Origin: Methanosarcina sp.
Lineage (GTDB): Archaea > Halobacteriota > Methanosarcinia > Methanosarcinales > Methanosarcinaceae
Reading direction: 5' to 3'
Length of the DNA: 7,536 bases
Assembly: GCA_013331265.1 (NCBI GenBank)
Contig: DUGS01000199.1
Span: forward strand, 1-7,536
Numbering within the stretch: position 1 is the stretch's first letter; each line of letters opens with the position of its first letter. The position numbers and the translations under genes were made by a program. The notes beneath the pieces are model-generated. The model saw only the letters and a list, made by a program, of their open reading frames with translations, was not told the DNA's origin and searched no databases. This document shows, piece after piece, positions 1 to 5,448 of the stretch.

Positions 1-90
1 ATAAGGTTGCATACGGCTTACTCATACAGAATAAGGATGCTGGCTGCAGGGCGCACACTCAAAATATTGGAAAAGGCAGAGCCTCTTTAA
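1..90 (+). CDS. C-terminal end of an unidentified protein (5' truncated)
   Basis: Frame 1 is open from the first base to a TAA at 88-90, giving 29 residues that end in GRTLKILEKAEPL. The segment is basic, has no membrane stretch and uses codons like the genes downstream. A second frame (from base 3) is also open here but runs into low-complexity AT-rich codons, and the minus-strand frames have early stops, so frame 1 is the best candidate. An AT-rich promoter-like tract follows the stop at once, as expected at a gene end. The piece is too short to assign a family. Confidence 0.4.
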   Translation: MRLHTAYSYRIRMLAAGRTLKILEKAEPL

Positions 91-101
91 TTTTTTATAT
101 T
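91..101 (+). promoter_or_regulatory. Probable archaeal TATA box of the YkgJ-type gene
   Basis: A T-rich run ends in TTTATAT (about 94-100), close to the archaeal TATA consensus. It lies immediately after the upstream stop codon. With the usual 22-27 base spacing, transcription would start near 120-125. That places the TTG at 100 inside the promoter and favours ATG 142 or ATG 169 as the real start of the next gene. This is inferred from position and composition only. Confidence 0.4.
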
Positions 102-141
102 GTTTATTTTGTTAAATTTGATCATTACCTGCGTTAATTTG

Positions 142-978
142 ATGTACCTGCAAGACAGCAATCCATACATGGAAAATTCAGGTTCAAGCAATAACAAAAA
201 ATCAGAAAAAAAAGAATATCAGCTCATTCTTATTGCCGCCCTCAAAAAAGAAATTGAAATAGCTCGCGGGCTTGACCCTGAAAAACTTGCAGCCGAAATT
301 GAGAAAACAGGTTTTTCCTGCCAGCACTGCGGGAAGTGCTGCAAACGGGCTTTTGGGGACAATAGAGTAGTTTTAACACCTCCAGAAATCGAGAAAATCC
401 GGGAGTATACGGGACTTTCAAAACTTGAGGTGGCAGGTCCTCTTATCCCGCCCACTCCCGATGAAACCGAAGATGAAGATGAAGACAGATATGCAGAAAG
501 TTCTTCAATAACACAGGAAATAAAGGAAGAAACAACCTCAGAGCCCTTCAGGACACTTGAGCTTCTAAATGATGACATCGATTCGGAAGGAAATATCCAT
601 GCCTATGGATGGATGCTCAGGCGGAAAAGAAATGGGGACTGCATTTTCCTTGAAAAGGATACAAACCGGTGCAGGATATACCCTGTGCGTCCAATGCTCT
701 GCAGTACCTATCCTTTTTACATTGAGGAGCTTAAAATGTACACATGTGAATGTGAAGGGCTTGGAGACCACATTTCTAAGGAAGAGAGCAGAAAACTTGC
801 AGATTCTTTGCTTTTAAGATATATTTCGGAACTCGAAGATACACTTGCCATGTACGAAAAGTATGAGGATTTCGAGAGAACAGAAAAAGGCGCAGGGATC
901 GCAAGAAATAATCTGGAAAAAGGGATATGTGTTTATATAGTGCATGACAGCAAGGGAATCACAAAAATCATGGATTGA
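142..978 (+). CDS. YkgJ-family (UPF0153-like) cysteine-cluster metal-binding protein
   Basis: The 278-residue soluble protein belongs to the YkgJ-type zinc/iron-chelating family, whose exact biochemical role is unknown. Numbered from ATG 142, the signature is SCQHCGKCC with Cys60, 63, 66 and 67. A second block, GDCIFLEKDTNRCRIYPVRP and then MLCSTYPF, supplies Cys167, 177 and 187, and a CEC pair follows at 202/204. Together these could hold a metal ion or Fe-S cluster. Between the two blocks is a very acidic, low-complexity insert (about 104-136, including ETEDEDEDR) that is probably a disordered loop. The N-terminus is Lys/Ser/Asn-rich, with no signal peptide. The frame is open back to TTG 100, but that codon overlaps the TATA-like box, so I start at ATG 142; ATG 169 is equally possible. 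No clear ribosome binding site precedes any of the three. The gene appears to have its own promoter and no operon partner. Confidence 0.8.
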   Translation: MYLQDSNPYMENSGSSNNKKSEKKEYQLILIAALKKEIEIARGLDPEKLAAEIEKTGFSCQHCGKCCKRAFGDNRVVLTPPEIEKIREYTGLSKLEVAGPLIPPTPDETEDEDEDRYAESSSITQEIKEETTSEPFRTLELLNDDIDSEGNIHAYGWMLRRKRNGDCIFLEKDTNRCRIYPVRPMLCSTYPFYIEELKMYTCECEGLGDHISKEESRKLADSLLLRYISELEDTLAMYEKYEDFERTEKGAGIARNNLEKGICVYIVHDSKGITKIMD

Positions 979-1081
979 GCCACATTTAAGAGGCCCCATG
1001 TGATCTCGAATAAATCCATCAGCTTGTAGCATACTTTCCTTAACTCCTAAAGTAGATATTTAATTCACATTTTAATATGGG

Positions 1082-1090
1082 TATTATATT
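1082..1090 (+). promoter_or_regulatory. Candidate TATA box upstream of the HacA/LeuC gene
   Basis: The 164-bp gap between the YkgJ-type stop and the next start is AT-rich. It holds two TATA-like elements: TATTATATT here and ATAAATTTATT at about 1108-1118. The first would place the transcript start near 1112, about 30 bases before ATG 1143. The second would place it near 1138, which suits the internal ATG at 1176 better. The sequence does not decide between them. Confidence 0.3.
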
Positions 1091-1142
1091 TCTATCCAGA
1101 ATAATCAATAAATTTATTAATTAGAAAGCGCCAGTTATTCCC

Positions 1143-2438
1143 ATGACCGGAATGTCTGGTAGTGACAATCGCCCGATGACCGTTTCGGAGAAGATCTTTT
1201 CAAAGGCCTCCGGAACTCCCGTGAAAGCCGGGGATTTCGTACTGGCAAATATAGACCTGGCAATGACCCACGACATCACTGGTCCGCTGGCAGTCCAGGG
1301 CTTTTACGAAATCATGAGAGATGAAGAGGAAAAGAAAGTATGGGACCCAAGCAAAATAGTAATCATATTCGATCACCAGGTCCCTGCAGACTCGATTAAT
1401 GCCGCGCAAAACCACATTATGCTCAGGAAGTTTGCAAAAGAGCAGAGTATTTTAAATTATGATGTTTACGAAGGAGTCTGCCACCAGGTCCTGCCCGAAA
1501 AAGGGCATGTGAGACCCGGAGACCTGATTGTGGGCTCGGACTCTCATACCTGCGCATATGGGTCTTTAGGGGCATTCTCTACCGGCATAGGGTCCACTGA
1601 CATGGCAGCCGTTTTTGCTACAGGCAAACTCTGGTTCAGGGTTCCCGAGACCTTCCGTTTTGAAGTCGAAGGCAAACTGCCAAAGCGTGTTTATTCCAAA
1701 GACCTTATCCTGCACCTTATAGGGGATGTAGGCGTAGAAGGAGCCAGATATATGGCAGCCGAGTACGCAGGTTCTACAATCCGCTCCCTATCCATCCCCG
1801 AGCGCATGACCATATCCAACATGGCAATCGAGATGGGAGGAAAAGCAGGAATCATAGAAGCTGATGAGGTTACCGAAGCATACCTTAAAGAGCGCATTCC
1901 AGGCTACAAACTTGACCCGTACTGGAAATCCGATGAAGGTGCCAGATATCTGGATGTCAGACATTACGATGTCTCTGACCTTGAACCCCAGGTAGCCTGC
2001 CCGCATAATGTAGATAATGTAAAACCGGTAAGCGAAGTGGAAGGTACGAAGATTGACCAGATCTTTATGGGCTCCTGCACGAACGGCAGGTTTGAAGATA
2101 TCAAGATAATGGCCGATATTATGGGAGACGAACCTGTTGCAAAGGGTGTGCGCCTCCTTGTTGTGCCTGCTTCAAAAACCGAGTATATGAAACTGTTGAA
2201 AGCCGGATATATTGAAAAACTCATGAACGCCGGCGCGATCGTGGAATCTCCGTGCTGCGGACCATGCATGGGAGGCTCTTTTGGCCTCCTCGGCCCTGGA
2301 GAAGTAGGGCTTGCAACTTCCAACCGCAATTTCAAGGGCAGAGAAGGAAGCCCTGAATCTTTTGTCTATCTTTCTTCCCCTGCAACTGCAGGAGCTTCCG
2401 CCCTCACAGGAGAAATCACAGATCCCAGAAAGGTTTAA
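1143..2438 (+). CDS. hacA: Homoaconitase / 3-isopropylmalate dehydratase-type large subunit
   Basis: This is the large subunit of a two-subunit hydro-lyase of the aconitase superfamily, which binds a [4Fe-4S] cluster and shifts a hydroxyl group by dehydration and rehydration. Visible motifs are DLAMTHD (38-44), IIFDH (74-78), GSDSHTCAYG (131-140), GSTD (150-153), the ligand motif GSCTNGR (Cys312) and CCGPCMG (Cys372 and Cys375 as the other ligands). A C-terminal SNRNFKGREG and SSPATAGASALTGEI follow. All three cluster ligands are present and the domain is complete. In methanogens one paralog (HacA) makes 2-oxosuberate precursors for coenzyme B and the other (LeuC) serves leucine synthesis. 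The large subunit alone does not settle which this is, and no small subunit gene is in the window. The product is 431 residues from ATG 1143. ATG 1176 (MTVSEKIFSKASG) gives 420 residues and matches where homologs usually begin, so the first 11 residues are doubtful. The gene is monocistronic or leads weakly into hisE. Confidence 0.9.
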   Translation: MTGMSGSDNRPMTVSEKIFSKASGTPVKAGDFVLANIDLAMTHDITGPLAVQGFYEIMRDEEEKKVWDPSKIVIIFDHQVPADSINAAQNHIMLRKFAKEQSILNYDVYEGVCHQVLPEKGHVRPGDLIVGSDSHTCAYGSLGAFSTGIGSTDMAAVFATGKLWFRVPETFRFEVEGKLPKRVYSKDLILHLIGDVGVEGARYMAAEYAGSTIRSLSIPERMTISNMAIEMGGKAGIIEADEVTEAYLKERIPGYKLDPYWKSDEGARYLDVRHYDVSDLEPQVACPHNVDNVKPVSEVEGTKIDQIFMGSCTNGRFEDIKIMADIMGDEPVAKGVRLLVVPASKTEYMKLLKAGYIEKLMNAGAIVESPCCGPCMGGSFGLLGPGEVGLATSNRNFKGREGSPESFVYLSSPATAGASALTGEITDPRKV

Positions 2439-2449
2439 AAACCCTCCTG

Positions 2450-2466
2450 TTTTACTTCTTTTTAAT
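2450..2466 (+). terminator. T-rich terminator after the HacA/LeuC gene
   Basis: Twelve bases after the stop codon the plus strand has TTTT, then CTTCTTTTTAATT, with no strong hairpin. Oligo-T tracts are the main intrinsic termination signal in archaea. The tract sits before the TATA-like sequences of hisE, which suggests that hisE is transcribed separately, at least in part. Confidence 0.4.
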
Positions 2467-2480
2467 TATTCATACTTATT

Positions 2481-2490
2481 AATTTATAAC
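2481..2490 (+). promoter_or_regulatory. Candidate TATA box of hisE
   Basis: AATTTATAAC lies about 50 bases before the hisE ATG. It would place the transcript start near 2511, leaving a leader of about 24 bases that includes the ribosome binding site. A second AT run (ATATATTA, about 2504-2511) is too close to the start codon for a transcript that keeps the binding site. Confidence 0.3.
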
Positions 2491-2525
2491 AATTATTTAA
2501 TAATATATTATTTATCTTGAAAAAA

Positions 2526-2529
2526 GGTG
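2526..2529 (+). promoter_or_regulatory. Ribosome binding site deciding the hisE start
   Basis: GGTG matches the anti-Shine-Dalgarno end of archaeal 16S rRNA (...TCACCTCC) and stands five bases before ATG 2535. An in-frame TTG at 2517 lies upstream of this site, so ATG 2535 is the better start. Confidence 0.6.
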
Positions 2530-2534
2530 TTAAA

Positions 2535-2849
2535 ATGCCGGAGGCTGACTTATCAATATTAAACAGGGTGTATGAGATCATCCTGGACCGAAAAGAGAAC
2601 TATGACGAAAATTCATATGTCTGTAAAATTTTAAACCACCGCAAAGGAATGAACAAAATCCTTGAAAAAGTGGGGGAGGAATCCATTGAAACCATACTTG
2701 CAGTCAGGAACGAAGATCATAAAGAGATTGTCTCTGAGAGCTCGGACCTGATTTTCCATCTGCTGGTGATGCTTGCAGCAAATAATGTTACCCTTGATGA
2801 AATCGCAGCTGAGCTAAATGCCAGACATGAGAAGATGAAAAGAGATTAA
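2535..2849 (+). CDS. hisE: Phosphoribosyl-ATP pyrophosphatase
   Basis: HisE hydrolyses phosphoribosyl-ATP to phosphoribosyl-AMP and pyrophosphate, the second step of histidine synthesis, in the cytoplasm. The 104-residue, all-helical protein has the usual length of a stand-alone HisE and belongs to the MazG-like superfamily. It shows SYVCKILNHRKGMNKILEKV (27-46), the metal-binding GEESIE motif (Glu48, 49 and 52) and the partner motif ESSDLIFHLL (Glu68 and Asp71). There is no fused HisI (cyclohydrolase) domain, so that step must be encoded elsewhere. The start is set by a GGTG ribosome binding site five bases upstream. The gene follows the HacA/LeuC gene by 96 bp with AT-rich, promoter-like DNA between. 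The pairing looks like chance adjacency of amino-acid or cofactor genes and not a his operon. No truncation is seen. Confidence 0.92.
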   Translation: MPEADLSILNRVYEIILDRKENYDENSYVCKILNHRKGMNKILEKVGEESIETILAVRNEDHKEIVSESSDLIFHLLVMLAANNVTLDEIAAELNARHEKMKRD

Positions 2850-2870
2850 ATAAGATATCGAATAAATAAA

Positions 2871-2955
2871 CTGTAAATAATAAAAGCTGTAAATAATGAT
2901 AAAAGCTCTAAAAAACGATAAAAGCTGAATAGAGCTCGAATAGAAACTCAAAAAG
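2871..2955. repeat. Imperfect short tandem repeats downstream of hisE
   Basis: Units that begin CT and end AAAAG follow one another: CTGTAAATAATAAAAG (2871-2886), CTGTAAATAATGATAAAAG (2887-2905) and CTCTAAAAAACGATAAAAG (2906-2924). More decayed copies follow (2925-2934 and 2935-2955). The first two differ only by a 3-base deletion. The array lies between the ends of two convergent genes and shows no coding potential. It looks like slippage-generated intergenic DNA. Confidence 0.6.
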
Positions 2956-2968
2956 CTCATAAGCAATA

Positions 2969-3000
<32 letters not shown>

Positions 3001-3014
3001 GTAAAGGAGTTTGA

Positions 3015-3041
3015 AGACCCGGGACTTCGGTCCTCAGGTCT
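3015..3041 (-). terminator. UUCG-capped hairpin between convergent genes
   Basis: The inner stem GGGAC (3021-3025) pairs with GTCCT (3030-3034, one G-T wobble) around a TTCG loop, forming the very stable C(UUCG)G tetraloop. Beyond a small internal loop (C opposite CA), AGACC (3015-3019) pairs with GGTCT (3037-3041). It lies 26 bases past the stop of the minus-strand HTH-CBS gene and is followed on that strand by a T-rich stretch (CTCCTTTACTTATTTATT). It suits termination or 3'-end protection of that transcript. The loop reads UUCG only on the plus strand (CGAA on the minus strand), so a role at the end of the hisE transcript is equally possible. Confidence 0.6.
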
Positions 3042-3067
3042 GAAATTCCCTTAATCAAACCTCATTT

Positions 3068-3943
3068 TCAATATACTGCAAGTTCATTCAGCACGTCGGT
3101 TTTTGACAGGGTTCCTTTGGGAACTCCGTTGATTGTTACGATAAGCCTTCCTACGTTATATTTATGGAAGAGCTTTACGACATCATAGAGCTGCATGTCT
3201 CCATCAACAGTTATCAGCTCTTTTGTCATTATATCCTTAACCTTTACATTTGGTTTTCCCTGGGCAATTGCATGTGCGATATCGGTATAGGTGATTATTC
3301 CTACTATTTTCCCTTTATCTTCCACAGGGGCTCCATGTACGTTATTCCTTATGAAAAGCCTTGTTGCTTCCTGTATGCTGGCGTTAAGGTTCACAAGGAT
3401 CGGAGGATATTTCATATAGTGCTTCACATGTTTTTTCGGTAGGGAGATCATTTCTGTAACGTTAAAAAGGATCGAGTTATTGGTGTCGTCCCTTCCCGTA
3501 ACCTCTCCACGGATTATCAGGCGGTTTACAGGTGTTGGGCCTACCTGAAGTTTGTCGTCCATTATAAAGTCCTTTATATTTCCAATTACCCTGATTACTC
3601 CATTGCAGGCATCGGGACTCCGAACGGTCGTAAAGCTGATTTCTGCAGCTGTCGCCCCATTAACTATTACATTATTTCTATAAAGAGGGACAACGGATTC
3701 ATTTTTCAACTGCTGGATGCGTAAAGCATCATATGCTGCCCCTGTAGGTTTGTACCCTCCTTTTGGTCCAGGTACACCTTCGACCAGCCCGAGAGCCTTT
3801 AATAACTGCATCTGGTTGCGGACGGTCCCAGGGTTCCTCTGGATAACTCCGGCAATCTCTTCCCCTTTTATTGCCCTGTCTTTTTGCCGCTGAAGATTGA
3901 TTAATGCAATTATAATGTCTTTTTGGATCGGAGTGAGTTCCAC
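3068..3943 (-). CDS. HTH-CBS domain predicted transcriptional regulator (COG2524-like)
   Basis: The 291-residue soluble protein is a predicted DNA-binding regulator with a ligand-sensing C-terminus. A winged helix-turn-helix fills about 1-75: residues 24-52 carry the helix pair and the wing is VPGPKGGYKPT, like the GGY wing of Rrf2-type proteins. Residues 80-170 form a middle domain, beta-rich by eye, that I do not recognise in detail. Two CBS domains follow, about 172-230 (containing VHGAPVEDKGKIVGIITYTD) and 233-290 (KDIMTKELITVDGDM, then YNVGRLIVTINGVPKGTLS). CBS pairs usually bind adenosine nucleotides or S-adenosylmethionine; the ligand here is unknown. The start is GTG 3943, backed by a GGTGA site four bases upstream; the nearby ATG at 3954 is out of frame. 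The promoter region carries two perfect 16-bp direct repeats that may be operators, so autoregulation is plausible. The gene is divergent from the Nog1-type gene and convergent with hisE. Confidence 0.85.
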   Translation of the reverse strand: MELTPIQKDIIIALINLQRQKDRAIKGEEIAGVIQRNPGTVRNQMQLLKALGLVEGVPGPKGGYKPTGAAYDALRIQQLKNESVVPLYRNNVIVNGATAAEISFTTVRSPDACNGVIRVIGNIKDFIMDDKLQVGPTPVNRLIIRGEVTGRDDTNNSILFNVTEMISLPKKHVKHYMKYPPILVNLNASIQEATRLFIRNNVHGAPVEDKGKIVGIITYTDIAHAIAQGKPNVKVKDIMTKELITVDGDMQLYDVVKLFHKYNVGRLIVTINGVPKGTLSKTDVLNELAVY

Positions 3944-3947
3944 AATA

Positions 3948-3952
3948 TCACC
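3948..3952 (-). promoter_or_regulatory. Ribosome binding site supporting a GTG start
   Basis: Read on the minus strand, GGTGA stands four bases before the GTG at 3943. It is a full match to the core archaeal Shine-Dalgarno sequence and decides in favour of the non-ATG start for the HTH-CBS gene. Confidence 0.65.
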
Positions 3953-3993
3953 ATCAATTTCATATACCTTGTATCAGGATGATGTATAATACC

Positions 3994-4030
3994 TATACAT
4001 TCAAAATAGATATTTATACATTCAAAATAG
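3994..4030. repeat. Two perfect 16-bp direct repeats, 21-bp period (candidate operator pair)
   Basis: TATACATTCAAAATAG occurs at 3994-4009 and again, without a mismatch, at 4015-4030. The start-to-start distance is 21 bp, about two turns of B-DNA, so both copies face the same side of the helix. They lie 51-87 bp upstream of the GTG start of the HTH-CBS gene and surround its best TATA-like sequence. Two sites on one helical face are typical of cooperative regulator binding. The likeliest binder is the adjacent HTH-CBS protein, but that is inference. Confidence 0.7.
4011..4018 (-). promoter_or_regulatory. Candidate TATA box of the HTH-CBS gene
   Basis: On the minus strand the sequence reads TATAAATA, preceded by TTTTGAATG and lying between and partly within the two 16-bp repeats. 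It would place transcription near 3988, with a leader of about 45 bases containing the GGTGA site. A second option, TATTATAC (about 3981-3989), would give a shorter leader. Either way, a protein bound at the repeats would touch or block the basal promoter. Confidence 0.4.
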
Positions 4031-4200
4031 TGTATCCCTTAATTTACCATAATTAATGATTATAAATTCCTAATACAAATTATAATTACAAATATAAATA
4101 AAGTCCGGTTCTTATTAGAAATAAAGCTGATTTTATATCCGTATTTAAACTATTTATAATAATTCATAATTAATAATTACTAAATAATCATAATTATAAT

Positions 4201-4337
4201 TTGATTATTGAGGATGTAATAGTTCCGGGCAGAAAAATTGGACAGAAACTGTCAGAGAATCCAGATAAGAAAAGCAAGGGAACTCCGCTCAGGAACTTTT
4301 GCGAAACACTTACTTGCAGACTTTAGATTTTTCTGTT
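4201..4337 (+). other. Possible small RNA or 41-codon ORF
   Basis: From TTG 4201 a frame stays open for 41 codons to TAG 4324, starting LIIEDVIVPGRKIGQK and ending CETLTCRL. Its codon use resembles the real genes, but no ribosome binding site precedes it and I recognise no family. The same DNA can fold: GACAG-AAA-CTGTC (4241-4253) is a perfect small hairpin, and AGTTCC (4221-4226) can pair with either of two GGAACT copies (4279-4284, 4292-4297). A T-rich stretch follows at about 4322-4337. AT-rich promoter-like DNA lies just upstream. A short structured RNA, a tiny gene or a decayed gene remnant are all possible. Confidence 0.2.
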
Positions 4338-4361
4338 AAACTTCTTCGCTCAGAAAAACCA

Positions 4362-4369
4362 TTATATAG
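4362..4369 (+). promoter_or_regulatory. Probable TATA box of the Nog1-type gene
   Basis: TTATATAG is preceded by GAAAAACCA, which resembles a purine-rich BRE. It is the best archaeal promoter near this gene. The expected transcript start is about 4390, only a few bases before ATG 4397, so the message may be almost leaderless. The GAGGG at 4385-4389, seven bases before the ATG, would act as a ribosome binding site only if transcription starts further upstream. Confidence 0.5.
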
Positions 4370-4396
4370 TTAAAAGAGCCCCCAGAGGGTTAGAAA

Positions 4397-5413
4397 ATGA
4401 TGATCTTTGAGAAAATTCACACAGTTCCTACTTCAGAGGAGTTAACCAACAAAGCATTCAAACGGGCAGCTAGAGCTATGTCCGGGAAAACTATTGATGG
4501 GAGAGATAGCCGTCTCAGAGCCAACGAGTCCATGGTACTGACGGCTGCAAACATTTTCACGGATAACCTTGCAAATATAGTCAGGCGTTTCCCGAGTTTT
4601 GAACACCTGCCCAGATTCTATTACGAACTGACTGACATCCTTGTAGGCGTAGAAAAACTAAAGATGTCACTTGCATCGGTGGAATGGGCAAGTAGAAAAA
4701 TTCATGAGGTTGCAAGGAGCTACGTAGGAAAAATCCGGGATTCGGATATTCCAGAACCGGTAAGAAAAGAAGCTTTCGGCAGGTTCGCATCCATAATCAA
4801 TTCTATCAATAAGGACCTCCTCTTTCTGAACGAAGCCAGAAATGTCCTGAGGAAACTCCCTGATGTCCAGGACGAGCCAACGATTGTAATCGCTGGCTAT
4901 CCCAATGTAGGGAAGTCAAGTTTTGTTTCAAATATTACCGGTGCAACCCCTGAAATTGCTCCATATCCTTTCACAACAAAAGGGGTAGCCATAGGCCATT
5001 TCACACGGGACGGAGTCCGTTATCAGGTGATGGATACACCAGGGCTCCTTGACCGCCCCATGGCTGAGAGAAACTATATTGAAAGGCAGGCAATTACTGC
5101 AATCCACTACCTGGATGCAGTTGTAATGTTCATTATTGACCCCAGTGAAAGCTGTGGGTATGAGATTGAAGACCAGAAACGCCTGCTTGCTGAAATCAGA
5201 GAAAATTTTAACCTTCCTCTGCTTGTAGTTGCTAATAAAGCTGACAGGCCGGAATTCATGAAAATGGATGAGGTTGAGCTGAACATGTCCACGATTACTG
5301 GAGAAGGAATTGAGCAGATAATGGACAGGCTTGTTGAAATGATTGAAGAAAAGCGCCTTCGATCTCTGGATGAGCCGTCTTCAGAAAAACCGGATGACAA
5401 ATCTACTCTATAA
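4397..5413 (+). CDS. Nog1-family GTPase, ribosome biogenesis
   Basis: This predicted cytoplasmic GTPase of the Obg/Nog1 branch is expected, from its eukaryotic relatives, to act in assembly of the large ribosomal subunit. The first 160 residues form the Nog1 N-terminal helical region (with RLRANESMVLTAANIFTDNL at 39-58). The G domain then shows G1 GYPNVGKSS (167-175), switch I PFTTKG (191-196), G3 DTPG (213-216), G4 NKAD (280-283) and a G5-like STITGEG (298-304). All nucleotide-binding motifs are intact. At 338 residues it has the short archaeal form: the long C-terminal extension of eukaryotic Nog1 is missing, and the protein ends in a Ser/Glu/Asp/Lys-rich tail (324-338). Two ATG codons stand in tandem at 4397 and 4400, and either may start translation. 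It has its own promoter and is convergent with the CcdA-like gene, with 35 bp between stop codons. Confidence 0.9.
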   Translation: MMIFEKIHTVPTSEELTNKAFKRAARAMSGKTIDGRDSRLRANESMVLTAANIFTDNLANIVRRFPSFEHLPRFYYELTDILVGVEKLKMSLASVEWASRKIHEVARSYVGKIRDSDIPEPVRKEAFGRFASIINSINKDLLFLNEARNVLRKLPDVQDEPTIVIAGYPNVGKSSFVSNITGATPEIAPYPFTTKGVAIGHFTRDGVRYQVMDTPGLLDRPMAERNYIERQAITAIHYLDAVVMFIIDPSESCGYEIEDQKRLLAEIRENFNLPLLVVANKADRPEFMKMDEVELNMSTITGEGIEQIMDRLVEMIEEKRLRSLDEPSSEKPDDKSTL

Positions 5414-5448
5414 ATCTGCAATCCAGTCTGTATCCGGGGTATCCATAT

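Larger units (their letters stand above)
3944..4396. other. 453-bp divergent intergenic region
   Basis: Three zones are visible. Positions 3944-4035 hold the HTH-CBS promoter with its direct repeats. About 4036-4200 is a near-pure A/T tract with repeated ATAATTA and ATTATAA words and no open frame of note; many chance TATA-like boxes occur there. From about 4201 to 4337 the composition becomes much less AT-rich, with small inverted repeats, a 41-codon open frame and a T-rich end (TTTAGATTTTTCTGTT). The Nog1-type promoter follows at 4362-4369. No tRNA-like or rRNA-like sequence is seen. Confidence 0.6.

Noticed and set aside
100..141. TTG at 100 as the start of the YkgJ-type protein, giving a hydrophobic N-terminus that looks like a membrane segment.
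   Set aside because: It overlaps the TATA-like box, has no ribosome binding site, and the hydrophobic residues come from AT-rich promoter DNA.
981..1002. CACAT...ATGTG inverted repeat just after the YkgJ-type stop as a terminator.
   Set aside because: Only five base pairs with a 12-base loop and no T-run directly after it; too weak to annotate.
3164..3442. A plus-strand open frame of 92 codons within the HTH-CBS gene.
   Set aside because: It is antisense to well-conserved CBS domains, has odd composition and no recognisable motif.
4378..4392. A small CCC-AGA-GGG hairpin hiding the Nog1 ribosome binding site as a regulatory switch.
   Set aside because: The stem has only three firm base pairs and may lie upstream of the transcript start.
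4201..4410. The 41-codon frame ends in TAG (4324) and stays open afterwards to TGA 4408, which in Methanosarcina could suggest pyrrolysine read-through.
   Set aside because: The part after TAG overlaps the Nog1-type promoter and start codon and resembles no protein, and none of the methylamine methyltransferase motifs is present. Chance is the simpler reading.
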